This document shows positions 1 through 10,614 of a DNA stretch of 64,000 bases, piece after piece (the first letter of the stretch is position 1; each line of letters starts with the position of its first letter). The DNA lies in NCBI RefSeq assembly GCF_002160255.1, contig NZ_NFKF01000006.1, positions 1-64,000 of the forward strand, given 5' to 3'. The stretch comes from Olsenella sp. An188. GTDB lineage: Bacteria > Actinomycetota > Coriobacteriia > Coriobacteriales > Atopobiaceae. The notes beneath the pieces were generated by a model. It saw only the letters and a list, made by a program, of their open reading frames with translations, made no database searches and was not told the DNA's origin. A program made the position numbers and the translations under genes.

Positions 1-144
1 ATAACCCCGGATTGCTAAGCAAAGACACGGGTTCTTCTCGCCATAACGCGGTTTTCCTAAGCGCGCCGAAGGGGGCGGCTGCCATTACCCCGGATCTTTA
101 AGCGCGCCGGGGCCACCGATTGCCATTACCCCGAATCTTTAAGC
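1..144. repeat. Four 20-bp direct repeats phased at 41-42 bp
   Basis: The units are at 1-20, 43-62, 84-103 and 125-144. The third reads ATTACCCCGGATCTTTAAGC and the others differ from it at one to about eight positions. Start-to-start distances are 42, 41 and 41 bp, about four turns of B-DNA, so all copies face the same side of the helix. The array may extend beyond the window edge. Intervening segments are 21-22 bp, two of them sharing a GCGCC start. A regulator-binding array upstream of the purine gene is one reading; a short tandem duplication is another. Confidence 0.75.
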
Positions 145-378
145 GGAGCGAGCGGAGGCCAGCGGGAAAGCGCCGCGCAGCGGCACAAGAAAAGCGCGCT
201 CGGTGGGATCGGGTGCCCGCCAGAGGCCCCTTATGGCTGCTGCCTCCCGGCCCTGACCAGGTTCGAGGTGTGACGTCACCCGAACCCACCGAACGCGCTC
301 GCAGAACACTCTAGCAAAGTCGGCCCCACCCCGCCAGCGCCGCGCTACCCTATTCCAAACCACAACCGAGGAGGCCCC
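1..378. other. Intergenic region upstream of adenine deaminase
   Basis: No coding sequence is supported here. Positions 1-144 hold four phased 20-bp repeats, listed separately. Positions 145-378 are GC-rich, with no clear riboswitch fold and no strong sigma-70 promoter. A good ribosome binding site (GAGGAGG) sits just before the ATG at 379. A copy of the recurrent GGTTCTTCTCG word lies at 30-40, between the first two repeats. Confidence 0.6.
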
Positions 379-2193
379 ATGCGCAACCGCTTCTGCAAGA
401 CCCCGCTCTGGGAGTGCAACGACGAGCTCGTGCGCGTCGCACAGGGCGAGAAGCCCGCTGACCTCGTGATTCGTCACGCAAACCTCGTGAGCGTGACCAC
501 CCACGAGATCCTGCCCGACACCGACATCGCCGTCGCCTGCGGGCGAGTTGCCTACCTGGGCCTGGGCGAGCACACGGCCGAGCACTGCATCGGGCCCGAC
601 ACGCTGGTCGTGGACGCCACGGGCCTCTACGCGACGCCGGGCTTCATGGACAGCCACATCCACGTGGAGAGCGCCATGATCGGCGTGGCCGAGTACGCGC
701 GCGCCGTGGTGCCGCGCGGCACGTCCGCCATCCTGTGCGACCCGCACGAGGTGGGAAACGTCGCGGGGCTCGCCGGGGTGCGCGCGATGTTCGAGGACGC
801 CGGGCGCGTCCCGCTCAAGGCCATGATGACGCCGCCCTCGTGCGTGCCGGCGGTCACGGGCGTCGAGGACACCGGCGCCGAGGTCACGGCCGCAGACATC
901 GCCGACACCATGGGGTGGGACAACGTCGTCGCCCTCGGCGAGATGATGAACTTCCCCGGCATCCTCTCCTGCGAGGAGAACGCCATCGACGAGGTGCGCG
1001 CCACGCTCGAGGCAGACCGCGTGGTGACCGGGCACTTCCCCTCGCCCGACCGCGACCGTGCGCTCAGCGCCTACGTGGCCTCGGGCGTCTCGTCCTGCCA
1101 CGAGTCGGGGAGCTTCGACGAGGTGCTCGCGAAGCTGCGCCTCGGCATGTACGTGCAGCTGCGCTACGGCTCGGCGTGGCTCAACCTGCCCGGCTACCTC
1201 CCGCAGCTCGTGGCGAGCGGCGTGGACACGCGCCTCTGCCTGCTGTGCACCGACGACTGCCACCCCGAGACCCTCGTCGGCGAGGGGCACATGGACCGCG
1301 TGCTCCGCACCGCCGTCGAACTGGGCCTCGACCCGGTGACGGCCGTCCAGATGGCCACGATCAACTGCGCCGAGTACTTCGGGCTCGCGCACGACCTCGG
1401 CTCCGTCACGCCGGGGAAGTGCGCCGACATCGTCCTTCTCGACGACCTGGAGGGCTTCCGCGCACGCAAGGTGTTCGTCGACGGCGAGCTCGTGGCCGAG
1501 GACGGGCGCGCCCTCTTTGAGGTCGAGCCCTACGCCTGGCCGGAGTGGATGACCCACACGATGAACCTCGGCTTCACGCCCACCGCCGAGACCTTCCGCT
1601 TTGACGCGCCCGGCCGCCCGGACGGCACGGCCCGCGTGCGCGCCATGGGCATCGAGCCCGGCGACACCCTCACGCGCGACATCGTGGTGGAGGTGCCCGT
1701 GCGAGACGGCGCGCTTCTCGCCGACCCGGCCCACGACGTCCTCAAGGTGTGCGTCTTTGACCGCCACCACGGGGCGGACGGCACGCACGCGCAGGGCTTT
1801 GTCACGGGCTTCGGCATCCACGGGGCGCTCGCCCAGACCGTCTCCCACGACGCCCACAACCTGCTGGTCATGGGCGACAACGACGAGGACATGGCGCTCG
1901 CGGCGCGCACGCTCGCCGAGTGCGGCGGCGGCGAGGTCGCCGTGGCCGACGGGCGGGTGCTGGCGCTGGTGGAGCTTCCGGTCTGCGGCCTCATGAGCAC
2001 CGAGCGCGTCGAGCAGGTGGCCGAGAAGGTCGCGCGGGCCCGCGCGGCGTGGGCGGAGATGGGTTGCACGATGCCCTCTCCGTTCATGACGATGGGCGTG
2101 ATGTCGCTCGCGTGCGTGCCCGAGCTGCGCCTCACCAACCGCGGCTACGTGAACTGCCTCACCTTTGAGATGGAGCCGCTCCTGGTGGACTAG
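379..2193 (+). CDS. ade: Adenine deaminase
   Basis: Hydrolytic deamination of adenine to hypoxanthine and ammonia in purine salvage. The 604-residue protein has the usual length of the amidohydrolase-superfamily adenine deaminases. The metal-binding motif MDSHIHVESAM is followed by an LCDPHEVGNVAG segment, a GHFPSPD motif, and a C-terminal adenine deaminase domain with the MTMGVMSLACVPELRLTNRG stretch. The ATG is preceded by GAGGAGG at good spacing. It stands alone on its strand, followed by a GC-rich hairpin. It fits the window's other purine genes (nucleoside hydrolase, purH, purC, purB). Confidence 0.93.
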   Translation: MRNRFCKTPLWECNDELVRVAQGEKPADLVIRHANLVSVTTHEILPDTDIAVACGRVAYLGLGEHTAEHCIGPDTLVVDATGLYATPGFMDSHIHVESAMIGVAEYARAVVPRGTSAILCDPHEVGNVAGLAGVRAMFEDAGRVPLKAMMTPPSCVPAVTGVEDTGAEVTAADIADTMGWDNVVALGEMMNFPGILSCEENAIDEVRATLEADRVVTGHFPSPDRDRALSAYVASGVSSCHESGSFDEVLAKLRLGMYVQLRYGSAWLNLPGYLPQLVASGVDTRLCLLCTDDCHPETLVGEGHMDRVLRTAVELGLDPVTAVQMATINCAEYFGLAHDLGSVTPGKCADIVLLDDLEGFRARKVFVDGELVAEDGRALFEVEPYAWPEWMTHTMNLGFTPTAETFRFDAPGRPDGTARVRAMGIEPGDTLTRDIVVEVPVRDGALLADPAHDVLKVCVFDRHHGADGTHAQGFVTGFGIHGALAQTVSHDAHNLLVMGDNDEDMALAARTLAECGGGEVAVADGRVLALVELPVCGLMSTERVEQVAEKVARARAAWAEMGCTMPSPFMTMGVMSLACVPELRLTNRGYVNCLTFEMEPLLVD

Positions 2194-2516
2194 GCGGCGC
2201 CCGGCCGGTCGGCGCGGGGCCGGCAGCAAGGCGCAAGACGAGGGAGCCAGATAATAGACGAGGGCCCGTCGACGCCGTGGCGTCCGGGCCCCCACTTTGG
2301 CAGCTGCCAAGCTTTTAAGCTCTACAGTGCGGGCCCGCGCGAATCCCTCTCGGCGCGCGCCCGCCCCCTGCGCAGTCAGTATCATTCCCCATCGCCGGCG
2401 TCTCAGACGCAAGGCTCCGGCGAACGGCGCTCTTCACCGGCCAAGCACATCTCGAAGACAAGTCCTCCACAGGGCGCTAGGATTTGTCTGGTAGGTAGAC
2501 CCGAAGGAGATCACGC
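2194..2516. other. Intergenic region between ade and the YcxB-like gene
   Basis: The main feature is a hairpin at 2262-2291, with GGGCCCG and GACGC arms and their complements around a short loop, separated only by a two-base bulge. It is followed by a poor T tract (ACTTTGG), so it is at best a weak terminator for ade. The rest shows no ORF and no convincing promoter, although a TAGGAT hexamer at about 2480 could be a -10 box for the next gene. Confidence 0.45.
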
Positions 2517-3089
2517 ATGAGCAAGAAGTCCCCGGCGCGCCACCGCGAGAGCGCGCCCGCACCCAGCTGGTTCGACGACGCGCGCTACGAGGACGTGCGC
2601 TTCTCGGCCACCTTCGAATACAACGAGCTCTCGCTCAACCGCGCGGCCGAGCAGATCGCCCCACGCCTCAAGGGCATCCTGACCGTCGCCGACTTTGGCT
2701 CGCTCGTCGTGCTCATCCTGCTCGCCATGGCCCTGAGGGACCAGACGCTGCTGCTCGTCATCGTCTTCCTGATCCCGGCGACGCTGCTCTACGTGACCAA
2801 CAACCTGAGCAGCCTCCAGGTCCGCTACGCGCGCGGCACCAACCTCGACCCGGTGACGATGGGCTCGCGCGTCCACGTCACCGTGTGCGAGAACTCCCTG
2901 CACCTCTGCAACGACGAGGGCGGCCAACAGGACTTTGACCTCTCCGACCTGCGCTTCGTTCACGACACGTCGGACTTTCTCGTGGCGGGCTTCGCACGGA
3001 GGCGCTACGTCTTCGTCCCGCGCAGCGCCCTCTCCGAGAACCGCTTCCACGACCTCGTCCGCTTCCTCGGCGAGAAGGCCGGGCGCTAG
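2517..3089 (+). CDS. YcxB-like membrane protein
   Basis: The 190-residue protein has a charged N-terminus, two adjacent hydrophobic segments at about residues 55-75 and 78-97, then a soluble C-terminal domain with the YcxB-type pattern: strands, an FVHDTSDFLVAG segment and a final VFVPRSALSENRFHDLVRFL. In this family such domains follow a two-helix anchor; no biochemical role is established. The start is supported by AAGGAGATCACGC before the ATG. It lies alone between ade and the esterase pair. Confidence 0.65.
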   Translation: MSKKSPARHRESAPAPSWFDDARYEDVRFSATFEYNELSLNRAAEQIAPRLKGILTVADFGSLVVLILLAMALRDQTLLLVIVFLIPATLLYVTNNLSSLQVRYARGTNLDPVTMGSRVHVTVCENSLHLCNDEGGQQDFDLSDLRFVHDTSDFLVAGFARRRYVFVPRSALSENRFHDLVRFLGEKAGR

Positions 3090-3337
3090 CGTCACCGCAT
3101 GCGCGCGGTCCGCACGCCCCGTCCCCGGGGCCGGCGCGGACCGCGCGCGGCCTGTCACGCGCTCCAGACCACGGCCTCGTACGGCCGCAGCGTCCTCGCG
3201 GCCGGGGCGTCTTCATAGTTGCCGAGAAGAACCTCGGCGCCGTCCGCCAGAAGGTGTGACGGCCCACCCTGTCCTGATCGTCGCGTCGCGCGCGCTATAC
3301 TGGCCCAAGTTCTTCTCGCCGTAAAGGAGGCACCCCC
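3090..3337. other. Spacer with small GAGAAGAAC hairpin and esterase promoter region
   Basis: A hairpin GCCGAG-AAGAAC-CTCGGC spans 3221-3238, its loop formed by the recurrent CGAGAAGAACC word. A TATACT -10-like hexamer at about 3297-3302 is followed immediately by another copy, GTTCTTCTCGCC, at 3309, then the AAAGGAGG ribosome binding site of the first esterase. Confidence 0.4.
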
Positions 3338-4195
3338 ATGGCACTCATCAGCGTCGACTACTTCTCCTCCTCCCTCATGCGCACCACCACGCTCGAGGTC
3401 ATCCTCCCCTTTGACGACCAGGGCGCCGCCTACGCGACCGACTCGATCATGCGCCACGCGAAGGGCGACTTCGCCGCCGAGACCTCGGCCTGGGAGCAGC
3501 GTCCCTACCCGCCGCGCAAGGAGCCGTACAAGACGCTCTTCCTGCTGCACGGCATCTCCGGCAACCACGCCGACTGGATCAGCGAGACGCGCATCCGCAA
3601 CTGGGCCGAGAGCCACGGGATCGCCGTGGTCATGCCCTCCGGCTACAACGCCTTCTACCTCGACCAGCCCGAGGTCCACAACTACTACGGGCGCTTCGTC
3701 GGGCAGGAGCTCGTCGAGGTGGCGCGGCGGATGTTCCCGCTCTCCTGCCGTCGCGAGGACACCTTCATCGGCGGCATCTCGATGGGCGCGTACGGCGCGC
3801 TCAGGAACGGCCTCAAGTACTGCGAGACCTTCGGCGCCATCGTGTCGCTGTCCTCGGCCATGATCATCGACAGCTTCGACCAGCTCATCTCCTCCGACGG
3901 CCTGTTCTTCCTCTCGCGCCCGTTCCTCGAGCACACCTTCGGGAACCTCGACGAGGTGCGCGGGAGCGACAAGGACCCGGCGCGCCTCGCGGCCGACCTC
4001 GTCTACTGCGACCGCCCGCGCCCGCGCATCTTCATGACGTGCGGCAACCAGGACCCGCTCGCCGAGCCCAACCGGGTTTTGGCCCAGCGCATGCGCGACA
4101 CCGGGCTCGACGTGACCTACCATGAGATGTGCGGTGGCCACGACTGGGACTTCTGGAACGCGGCCCTGCCCGAGGCGCTCAACTGGCTGCTCTAG
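3338..4195 (+). CDS. Alpha/beta hydrolase esterase, copy 1
   Basis: A 285-residue putative esterase of the esterase D/tributyrin esterase group, which cleaves short-chain acyl esters. The oxyanion-hole region LFLLHGISGNHADWI is near residue 70, and the nucleophile elbow GGISMGAYGA holds the catalytic serine. An acidic residue in CGNQDPLAEPNR and the histidine in GGHDWDFWN near the C-terminus complete the triad. No signal peptide is visible, so it is probably cytoplasmic. A paralogue follows 68 bp downstream in the same orientation, which suggests tandem duplication and co-transcription. The natural substrate cannot be read from sequence. Confidence 0.8.
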   Translation: MALISVDYFSSSLMRTTTLEVILPFDDQGAAYATDSIMRHAKGDFAAETSAWEQRPYPPRKEPYKTLFLLHGISGNHADWISETRIRNWAESHGIAVVMPSGYNAFYLDQPEVHNYYGRFVGQELVEVARRMFPLSCRREDTFIGGISMGAYGALRNGLKYCETFGAIVSLSSAMIIDSFDQLISSDGLFFLSRPFLEHTFGNLDEVRGSDKDPARLAADLVYCDRPRPRIFMTCGNQDPLAEPNRVLAQRMRDTGLDVTYHEMCGGHDWDFWNAALPEALNWLL

Positions 4196-4263
4196 CGAGC
4201 CGTCGGGCCCTTGGGACGCACGTTGTTTGAGCGGATCGACCGACCTCACGGGGAGGGACGCGC

Positions 4264-5133
4264 ATGGCACTTCTGAGGGTTGACTTCTACTCCCATTACC
4301 TCCAGCGCAACGTGATTCTGACGGCCGTCGTGCCCGCCGACAAGATGGACGGAGACAAGCTCGCCAAGAAGCGCCGCGGCCCGTACCGCACCGTCTACCT
4401 GCTGCACGGCCTCTTCGGCCAGGACGTGGACTGGATCGACCGCACGCACGTGGTCGAGACGGCCGAGGCGCGCGACGTCGTCCTCATCATGCCCTCCGGC
4501 GAGGACGGCCTCTACCTCAACAAGCCCGAGATCAACGAGTGGCACGGCAAGTTCATCAGCGAGGAGCTCGTCGACTTCACGCGCCGGCTGCTGCCGCTCT
4601 CCACCAAGCGCGAGGACACGGCGCTCGCCGGCATCTCCATCGGCGCGTACACCGCGCTCGTCAACGGCCTGCTCAAGCCCGACCGCTTTGGCAGCATCAT
4701 CGTGCTCTCGGGCGCCTTCATGCGCGACCGCGTGATCGAGGCCGTCGAGTCGCACTCGCCGCGCAAGCGCCGCTACTACGAGCGCTTCTTCGGCGACATC
4801 GACACGGTGATCGGGTCCGACAAGGACTACGTGGCGATCGTCGACAAGTTCCGCAACAACCCCGAGCTGCCCAAGCCGCGCTTCTACGTGGCCTGCGGCC
4901 TGCACGACAACCTCTGCCAGAACAACCGCGACCTCGTCCGCCTGCTCAAGAGCGCGGACTTTGACGTCACGTACTGGGAGCCCGAGATCGGCGCGCACGA
5001 GTGGCCGTTCTGGAACGCGTGGATCGACTGCGCGCTCGACTGGTACGCGCCCGGCGAGATGCGCCCGTCCTCGGCCAACGTGGACTACACGGCCCTCACC
5101 GAGCTGCGCCCGCCCGACAAGCAGCGGCGCTAG
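4264..5133 (+). CDS. Alpha/beta hydrolase esterase, copy 2
   Basis: Paralogue of the preceding gene, 289 residues. It has VYLLHGLFGQDVDWIDR, the nucleophile elbow AGISIGAYTA, an acid in CGLHDNLCQNNRD and the histidine in IGAHEWPFWNAW. A C-terminal extension of about 20 residues is absent from copy 1. GGGGAGGG precedes the ATG. Its stop codon lies within a CTAG that also supplies the stop of the convergent nucleoside hydrolase gene, so the two reading frames overlap by 4 bp and there is no room for an intergenic terminator. Confidence 0.8.
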   Translation: MALLRVDFYSHYLQRNVILTAVVPADKMDGDKLAKKRRGPYRTVYLLHGLFGQDVDWIDRTHVVETAEARDVVLIMPSGEDGLYLNKPEINEWHGKFISEELVDFTRRLLPLSTKREDTALAGISIGAYTALVNGLLKPDRFGSIIVLSGAFMRDRVIEAVESHSPRKRRYYERFFGDIDTVIGSDKDYVAIVDKFRNNPELPKPRFYVACGLHDNLCQNNRDLVRLLKSADFDVTYWEPEIGAHEWPFWNAWIDCALDWYAPGEMRPSSANVDYTALTELRPPDKQRR

Positions 5134-6107
5134 CGGCCGCCGAGGGCGCGGCGGACCCGCGTGCGGAACTCCCCGAGGAAGCGCGGGACGTCAACGCCAA
5201 GGGCCACGTCGCAGCGCTTCTCCGCGTCACGCAGGCGCGCGGGGTCGCAGACCGTGCGGCCGCGCGTGGGGCCCGTGAGGTCCACGCACAGGTTGGCCGA
5301 CAGGCACCTCACGAGCGTGGGGTCGATGGCCGCGGCCACGGCCAGGGGGTCGTGAAGGGCGCAGCCGCCGAGGCACGGGTTGTTCTTCTCGTAGATGCCA
5401 ATGTAGTAGTCGGCCATCTGGGCAAAGAGCCTCCCCGCGGCCCCGAGCTCGCGCCAGGCGGCGGTCTCCTCTCGGGTGAGGATCGCCTGGTGCGTGACGT
5501 CGAGCCCGACCATGCACGTCCGCAGCCCCGAGTGCAGCACGGCGTCCGCGGCCTCCGGATCGTTGTGGACGTTGGCCTCGGCGCAGGGCGTCACGTTGCC
5601 CGGCACGGTGAGCGCGCCGCCCATGAAGGTCACGCGCGGGAGGCGGGAGGCGAGCCCCGGCGAGCGCCGAAGGGCGGCCGCGAGGTTCGTGAGGGGCCCG
5701 GTCGGTACGTAGCAGAGCTCCCGATGCCGCATAACCCCCGCGTTTGCGATGAAATCCACCCCGTTTTGGCGGGTTGTGCGGCATCCGCAGGGCAGCACCG
5801 CCCCGCCAAGGCCGTTCTCCCCGTGTATGCGGACCACCCCCGGAGGCGGCGAGAAGGGTCCCGCGGACGCAGTCGGACGATCAAGTCCCAGGTAGACGGG
5901 AATGTCAGGCCGACCGAGAAGCTCGAGGAGGGCGCAGGTGTTGCGCGCGGCGGTCTCCATGGTCACGTTGCCGTAGCTCGACACCACGCCAACGAGCTCG
6001 ACCTCGGGGCTGCCGAGGGCGTAGGCCAGCGCGAGGGCGTCGTCGATGCCGGTGTCGAGGTCGAGCACGAGCGGGATGCGAGAGGTGCCCCGGATGTCGT
6101 CACTCAT
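5130..6107 (-). CDS. Nucleoside hydrolase (IUNH family)
   Basis: Hydrolyses the N-glycosidic bond of ribonucleosides, releasing base and ribose. The family signature DLDTGIDDALAL near the N-terminus provides the calcium-binding aspartates. MGGALTVPGNVTPCAEANVHNDPEA matches the conserved core, and CALHDPLAVAAAIDP near the C-terminus supplies the last Asp ligand. Two ATGs lie close together at 6113 and 6107; the second is better spaced from GGAGG and gives 325 residues. It ends in the shared CTAG with the esterase. With ade it suggests purine/nucleoside salvage, but the base preference is not visible. Confidence 0.88.
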   Translation of the reverse strand: MSDDIRGTSRIPLVLDLDTGIDDALALAYALGSPEVELVGVVSSYGNVTMETAARNTCALLELLGRPDIPVYLGLDRPTASAGPFSPPPGVVRIHGENGLGGAVLPCGCRTTRQNGVDFIANAGVMRHRELCYVPTGPLTNLAAALRRSPGLASRLPRVTFMGGALTVPGNVTPCAEANVHNDPEAADAVLHSGLRTCMVGLDVTHQAILTREETAAWRELGAAGRLFAQMADYYIGIYEKNNPCLGGCALHDPLAVAAAIDPTLVRCLSANLCVDLTGPTRGRTVCDPARLRDAEKRCDVALGVDVPRFLGEFRTRVRRALGGR

Positions 6108-6182
6108 AGCCATGCCTCCGCGTTCCCCGCGCTGGACGTCCCGACTGGGGCGCTCGGCCCCCGTCGCCCCGCACCCAAGACG

Positions 6183-7217
6183 TTACTCCTTCTTGCCAAA
6201 CGCGTTCATGAGGATGGTCACGATGGCGCAGAGCAGTCCGCCCACGACCCAGGCCATCCAGAACCACATGGCAGAGGTGCCCTCGGGGTTGAAGCTGGAC
6301 GGGTCGCCAGACGAGAAGACCGGGGCGAACAGCAGGACAAAGCCCACGATCGTGGCGACGATCATGATGACGCCGCACACCGCGCCGATCTTCTCGCCGG
6401 AGCGCTTCCGCTCAAGCAGGGCGGAGCGGACCTCCTCGTCAACCTGGGCACCCACGATGTCCTCCACCTCGAGTTCCTCGGCGACGCTCCTGTTGTACTC
6501 GGCCACGTTGGTGCGGCCGAGGAGAATCCCGTAATGGATGATGTTCCACACGCCCAGGGCGATGAAGAACATCAGGAAGAACAGGGCCACGTTCTCCCGC
6601 GCATGGTCCTCCCCCAGCACCAGCAGAAAGCCGATGCCCACAAAGATGAGCGCAATGCCGCCGACAAGCCCTGCCGAGAACGACTTGCGGGCGCGGGCCC
6701 GGTCGTCCTCGGTGTAGAAGTCCTCCACGTAGGGATGCGCCCTCTGGAAGGCAGCGTGGTCCATGCAGGCCGGGACCAGAAACACGAGACCCACCAGAAC
6801 GCCCGCCAAGACAATGAGGACGAACAGGCCGTCACGCGCGCCGACCGGGACGAGGTCGGCCGCACCCTCAAAGAAGAGGCCGATTGCGATTCCCGCGAGG
6901 ATGGCGGCCACGCCCGTGGGGACCTTCCACGCCAGCATGCGCTGGTGCTCGTCGTAGCCGCAGACGTCAGTGGGCGGGCCGGCGGGGACGGCGGCGGCCG
7001 GCTCCGGCGAGCGGCCGGTGAGGTCGCCCTGGACGAGGTCGTCGAGCGAGCACTCGAAGACCTGACAGATCTTGAGGAGCTTGTCCATCTCCGGATAGCT
7101 CTTCTCCGCCTCCCACTTGGTCACGGACTGGCGGGAGACGCCGAGCAGCATGGCGAGCTGCTCCTGGGTCATGTTGCGCGTTGCGCGGAGGTGCTGGAGG
7201 TTGTCGCGAAAGCTCAT
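6183..7217 (-). CDS. HTH (XRE) regulator fused to a membrane domain
   Basis: Residues 5-65 form a Cro/C1-type helix-turn-helix (NMTQEQLAMLLGVSRQSVTKWE). A short linker leads to a C-terminal part with about six hydrophobic segments grouped in pairs, and an acidic and charged cytoplasmic stretch between them. The 344-residue arrangement is known from Gram-positive membrane-bound XRE regulators, but no ligand or target is assigned. GAAGGG precedes the ATG. The nucleoside hydrolase lies about 75 bp downstream and could be in the same transcript. Confidence 0.75.
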   Translation of the reverse strand: MSFRDNLQHLRATRNMTQEQLAMLLGVSRQSVTKWEAEKSYPEMDKLLKICQVFECSLDDLVQGDLTGRSPEPAAAVPAGPPTDVCGYDEHQRMLAWKVPTGVAAILAGIAIGLFFEGAADLVPVGARDGLFVLIVLAGVLVGLVFLVPACMDHAAFQRAHPYVEDFYTEDDRARARKSFSAGLVGGIALIFVGIGFLLVLGEDHARENVALFFLMFFIALGVWNIIHYGILLGRTNVAEYNRSVAEELEVEDIVGAQVDEEVRSALLERKRSGEKIGAVCGVIMIVATIVGFVLLFAPVFSSGDPSSFNPEGTSAMWFWMAWVVGGLLCAIVTILMNAFGKKE

Positions 7218-7591
7218 GGCTGGCCCTTCGGTCGGGGTGCGGGTTCGTTGCCGGCACCACGTACGTTACGGTACCAGACGGTCGCGCTCCACCAACCCGA
7301 GGCTGCTTTTCGGCCGCCCTCCCGGCAACCGGGAGGCGCCTTGCGGTTGCCATCCGCAGGTAGATGGGGGTGTTGTGACTTTTGCGCTAGACAGCGTCCG
7401 GCGCAGGCGCTAGCCGGGGCCGACGCACGAGAGGAGTGCTGCCACAAAACGCGGGCGGTTGGGCGTTTGGCCCTCCGTGCGTCCGGCGCGGGGCCCTTCT
7501 CGCCAGAAACCCTGTGCGACTGGGCGCAACGTTTGATGTGGGGGGCCGCGAGGGGGCGTTATTCTCGCCAGATTGCCGCACTTTTGCTGAT

Positions 7592-7646
7592 ATTGGGTGG
7601 CATCCTTGATGGGTTGCGCGCCCGCGTATCAAACATGCCACCCAAT
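7592..7646. repeat. Long inverted repeat with 12-bp perfect arms
   Basis: ATTGGGTGGCAT at 7592-7603 is perfectly complementary to 7635-7646. Inside, after a symmetrical 2-nt mismatch, TTGAT (7606-7610) pairs with ATCAA (7628-7632), leaving a 17-nt loop. It is not followed by a T tract on either strand, so it does not look like a simple terminator. It lies outside any gene. Confidence 0.7.
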
Positions 7647-7753
7647 CGCGGGCCGTTTTGGCCGCGGCGGGCAAGGGCACGACACCGAGCGAGGCCGCAT
7701 CCGGGCGAGGAGGGCGAGCGGGGGCAGCGTCGGCGAGAAGAACCTCGACAGCC

Positions 7754-7792
7754 CAACAAAAGGGCCGCCGGGCGAGAAGTGCCCGACGGCCC
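7754..7792 (-). terminator. Rho-independent terminator of pgi
   Basis: GGGCCGCCGGGC (7762-7773) and GCCCGACGGCCC (7781-7792) form a 12-bp stem with one mismatch around loop GAGAAGT. On the minus strand the stem is followed by TTTTGTTG. The loop carries the recurrent ACTTCTC word. Confidence 0.85.
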
Positions 7793-7823
7793 AAGCGATC
7801 ACTGCGGGCGAGGCGCCCCCAGC

Positions 7824-9518
<1,695 letters not shown>

Positions 9519-9601
9519 GGGCTGCTCCTTCCCCGAGCTGCAACAGATAGGTTAAGGATAGCGCGAGCAGCCCCTCCGCGGGACCACGACCTCGCCTCCA
9601 G

Positions 9602-10213
9602 CTAGAACGGCTCGCCGAGCGGGGGAATCCTCTTGAGGCGCGCCCACATGACCTGCTTCTCGTGCGCGTCGACGAGCGCCGCCTCGAACCCGCCGAGGGC
9701 GAGCAGGCGCATCCCCCGGACGTGCGCCACCTCCCCGGGGGCGAGCATGGCCTCCTCGAGGCGCTCGAGGTCGGCGAGGTCGTCCGCGTAGGCCTCGCGC
9801 GCGAGGTCGGCCGCCGCGCCGTCGCACAGCACGAGCGTCGCGGGGTCGAGCGCGCAGACGGCCTCGGAGAAGAGCGCGGCGTCGAGCGGGTCCCCGCCCG
9901 CATCCGTCGCGAGCAGCCACCCCCAGTCCTCCGGCGCGTAGCCGAGGCGCTCGAGCGACGCCCTGAGGGCCTTCCCGTCGGCGCCCGAGAGGGGCTCGTC
10001 GCCTCCCCTCTCGGCCTCGGAGAGCTCGCCCTTGACGAGAAGGACCGCGGAGAACGCGTAGCCGCCCATGACGGCGCCGCGCGCCTCGAGCGCGTCCAGC
10101 TCCGCGGCGGTCTTGTCCAGGCACGCGCGACGGCGCGCATCCCTCTCTGACGGCATCTCCGCTCCTCCCGACGCCTGGGGCGGCGTCGCCGCCCAAACTG
10201 CCACCTCGCTCAT
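9602..10213 (-). CDS. Hypothetical protein
   Basis: Not recognised. The start at 10213 gives 203 residues and is preceded by GGAGA; an internal ATG 19 codons later (MPSERD) is an alternative. The longer reading frame reaching back into trxA is a GC-driven extension. The protein is soluble and acidic, rich in Ala, Leu and Asp, with no membrane segment and no motif I can name. It is divergent from trxA with an 81-bp spacer. Confidence 0.6.
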   Translation of the reverse strand: MSEVAVWAATPPQASGGAEMPSERDARRRACLDKTAAELDALEARGAVMGGYAFSAVLLVKGELSEAERGGDEPLSGADGKALRASLERLGYAPEDWGWLLATDAGGDPLDAALFSEAVCALDPATLVLCDGAAADLAREAYADDLADLERLEEAMLAPGEVAHVRGMRLLALGGFEAALVDAHEKQVMWARLKRIPPLGEPF

Positions 10214-10294
10214 GGCATTTTCTCCACGCGCGTTTGAACCAGTGTAAATCGGGCATAAGCCAATCAAGCAGAGAATCCGACCAGGGAGGTTCCC

Positions 10295-10612
10295 ATGGCC
10301 AAGGCAATTACCAGCATCGACTTCGACTCCGTCGTCTCCGGCTCCGCAAAGCCCGTCCTCGTTGACTTCTGGGCGTCGTGGTGCGGCCCGTGCCGCGCGC
10401 TCGGCCCCGTCGTCGACCAGGTCGCCCAGGAGATGTCCGACCGCCTGGACGTCTACAAGTGCAACGTCGACGACGAGCCCGACCTCGCCACGAGGTTCCG
10501 CATCGTCTCCATCCCCACGCTCATCCTGTTCAAGGACGGCAAGCCCGTCCACACCATGGTCGGCAACATGCCCAAGCCCGCGCTCGTCTCCGAGCTCGAG
10601 GCCAACCTCTAG
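10295..10612 (+). CDS. trxA: Thioredoxin
   Basis: A 105-residue cytoplasmic dithiol-disulfide oxidoreductase that donates electrons to enzymes such as reductases and peroxidases. The active site is WCGPC (Cys30 and Cys33), and the conserved cis-proline lies in VSIPTLILF. GGGAGG precedes the ATG. The PAP2 gene begins 3 bp after its stop, so the two are likely co-transcribed and end at the 11351 hairpin. Confidence 0.95.
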   Translation: MAKAITSIDFDSVVSGSAKPVLVDFWASWCGPCRALGPVVDQVAQEMSDRLDVYKCNVDDEPDLATRFRIVSIPTLILFKDGKPVHTMVGNMPKPALVSELEANL

Positions 10613-10614
10613 GC

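Larger units (their letters stand above)
7218..7823. other. 600-bp non-coding region between pgi and the XRE gene
   Basis: No ORF here looks coding. It holds the pgi terminator (7754-7792), a CGAGAAGAACC copy at 7734-7744, a long imperfect hairpin at 7592-7646 described separately, and a GC-rich stem near 7647-7668. Close to the XRE start, at about 7260-7276, the palindrome-like GTACGTTACGGTACC could be an operator for that gene. The purpose of the middle part is unknown. Confidence 0.5.

Noticed and set aside
1-144. CRISPR array
   Set aside because: Repeats are only 20 bp and diverged, two intervening segments share sequence, and no cas genes are nearby.
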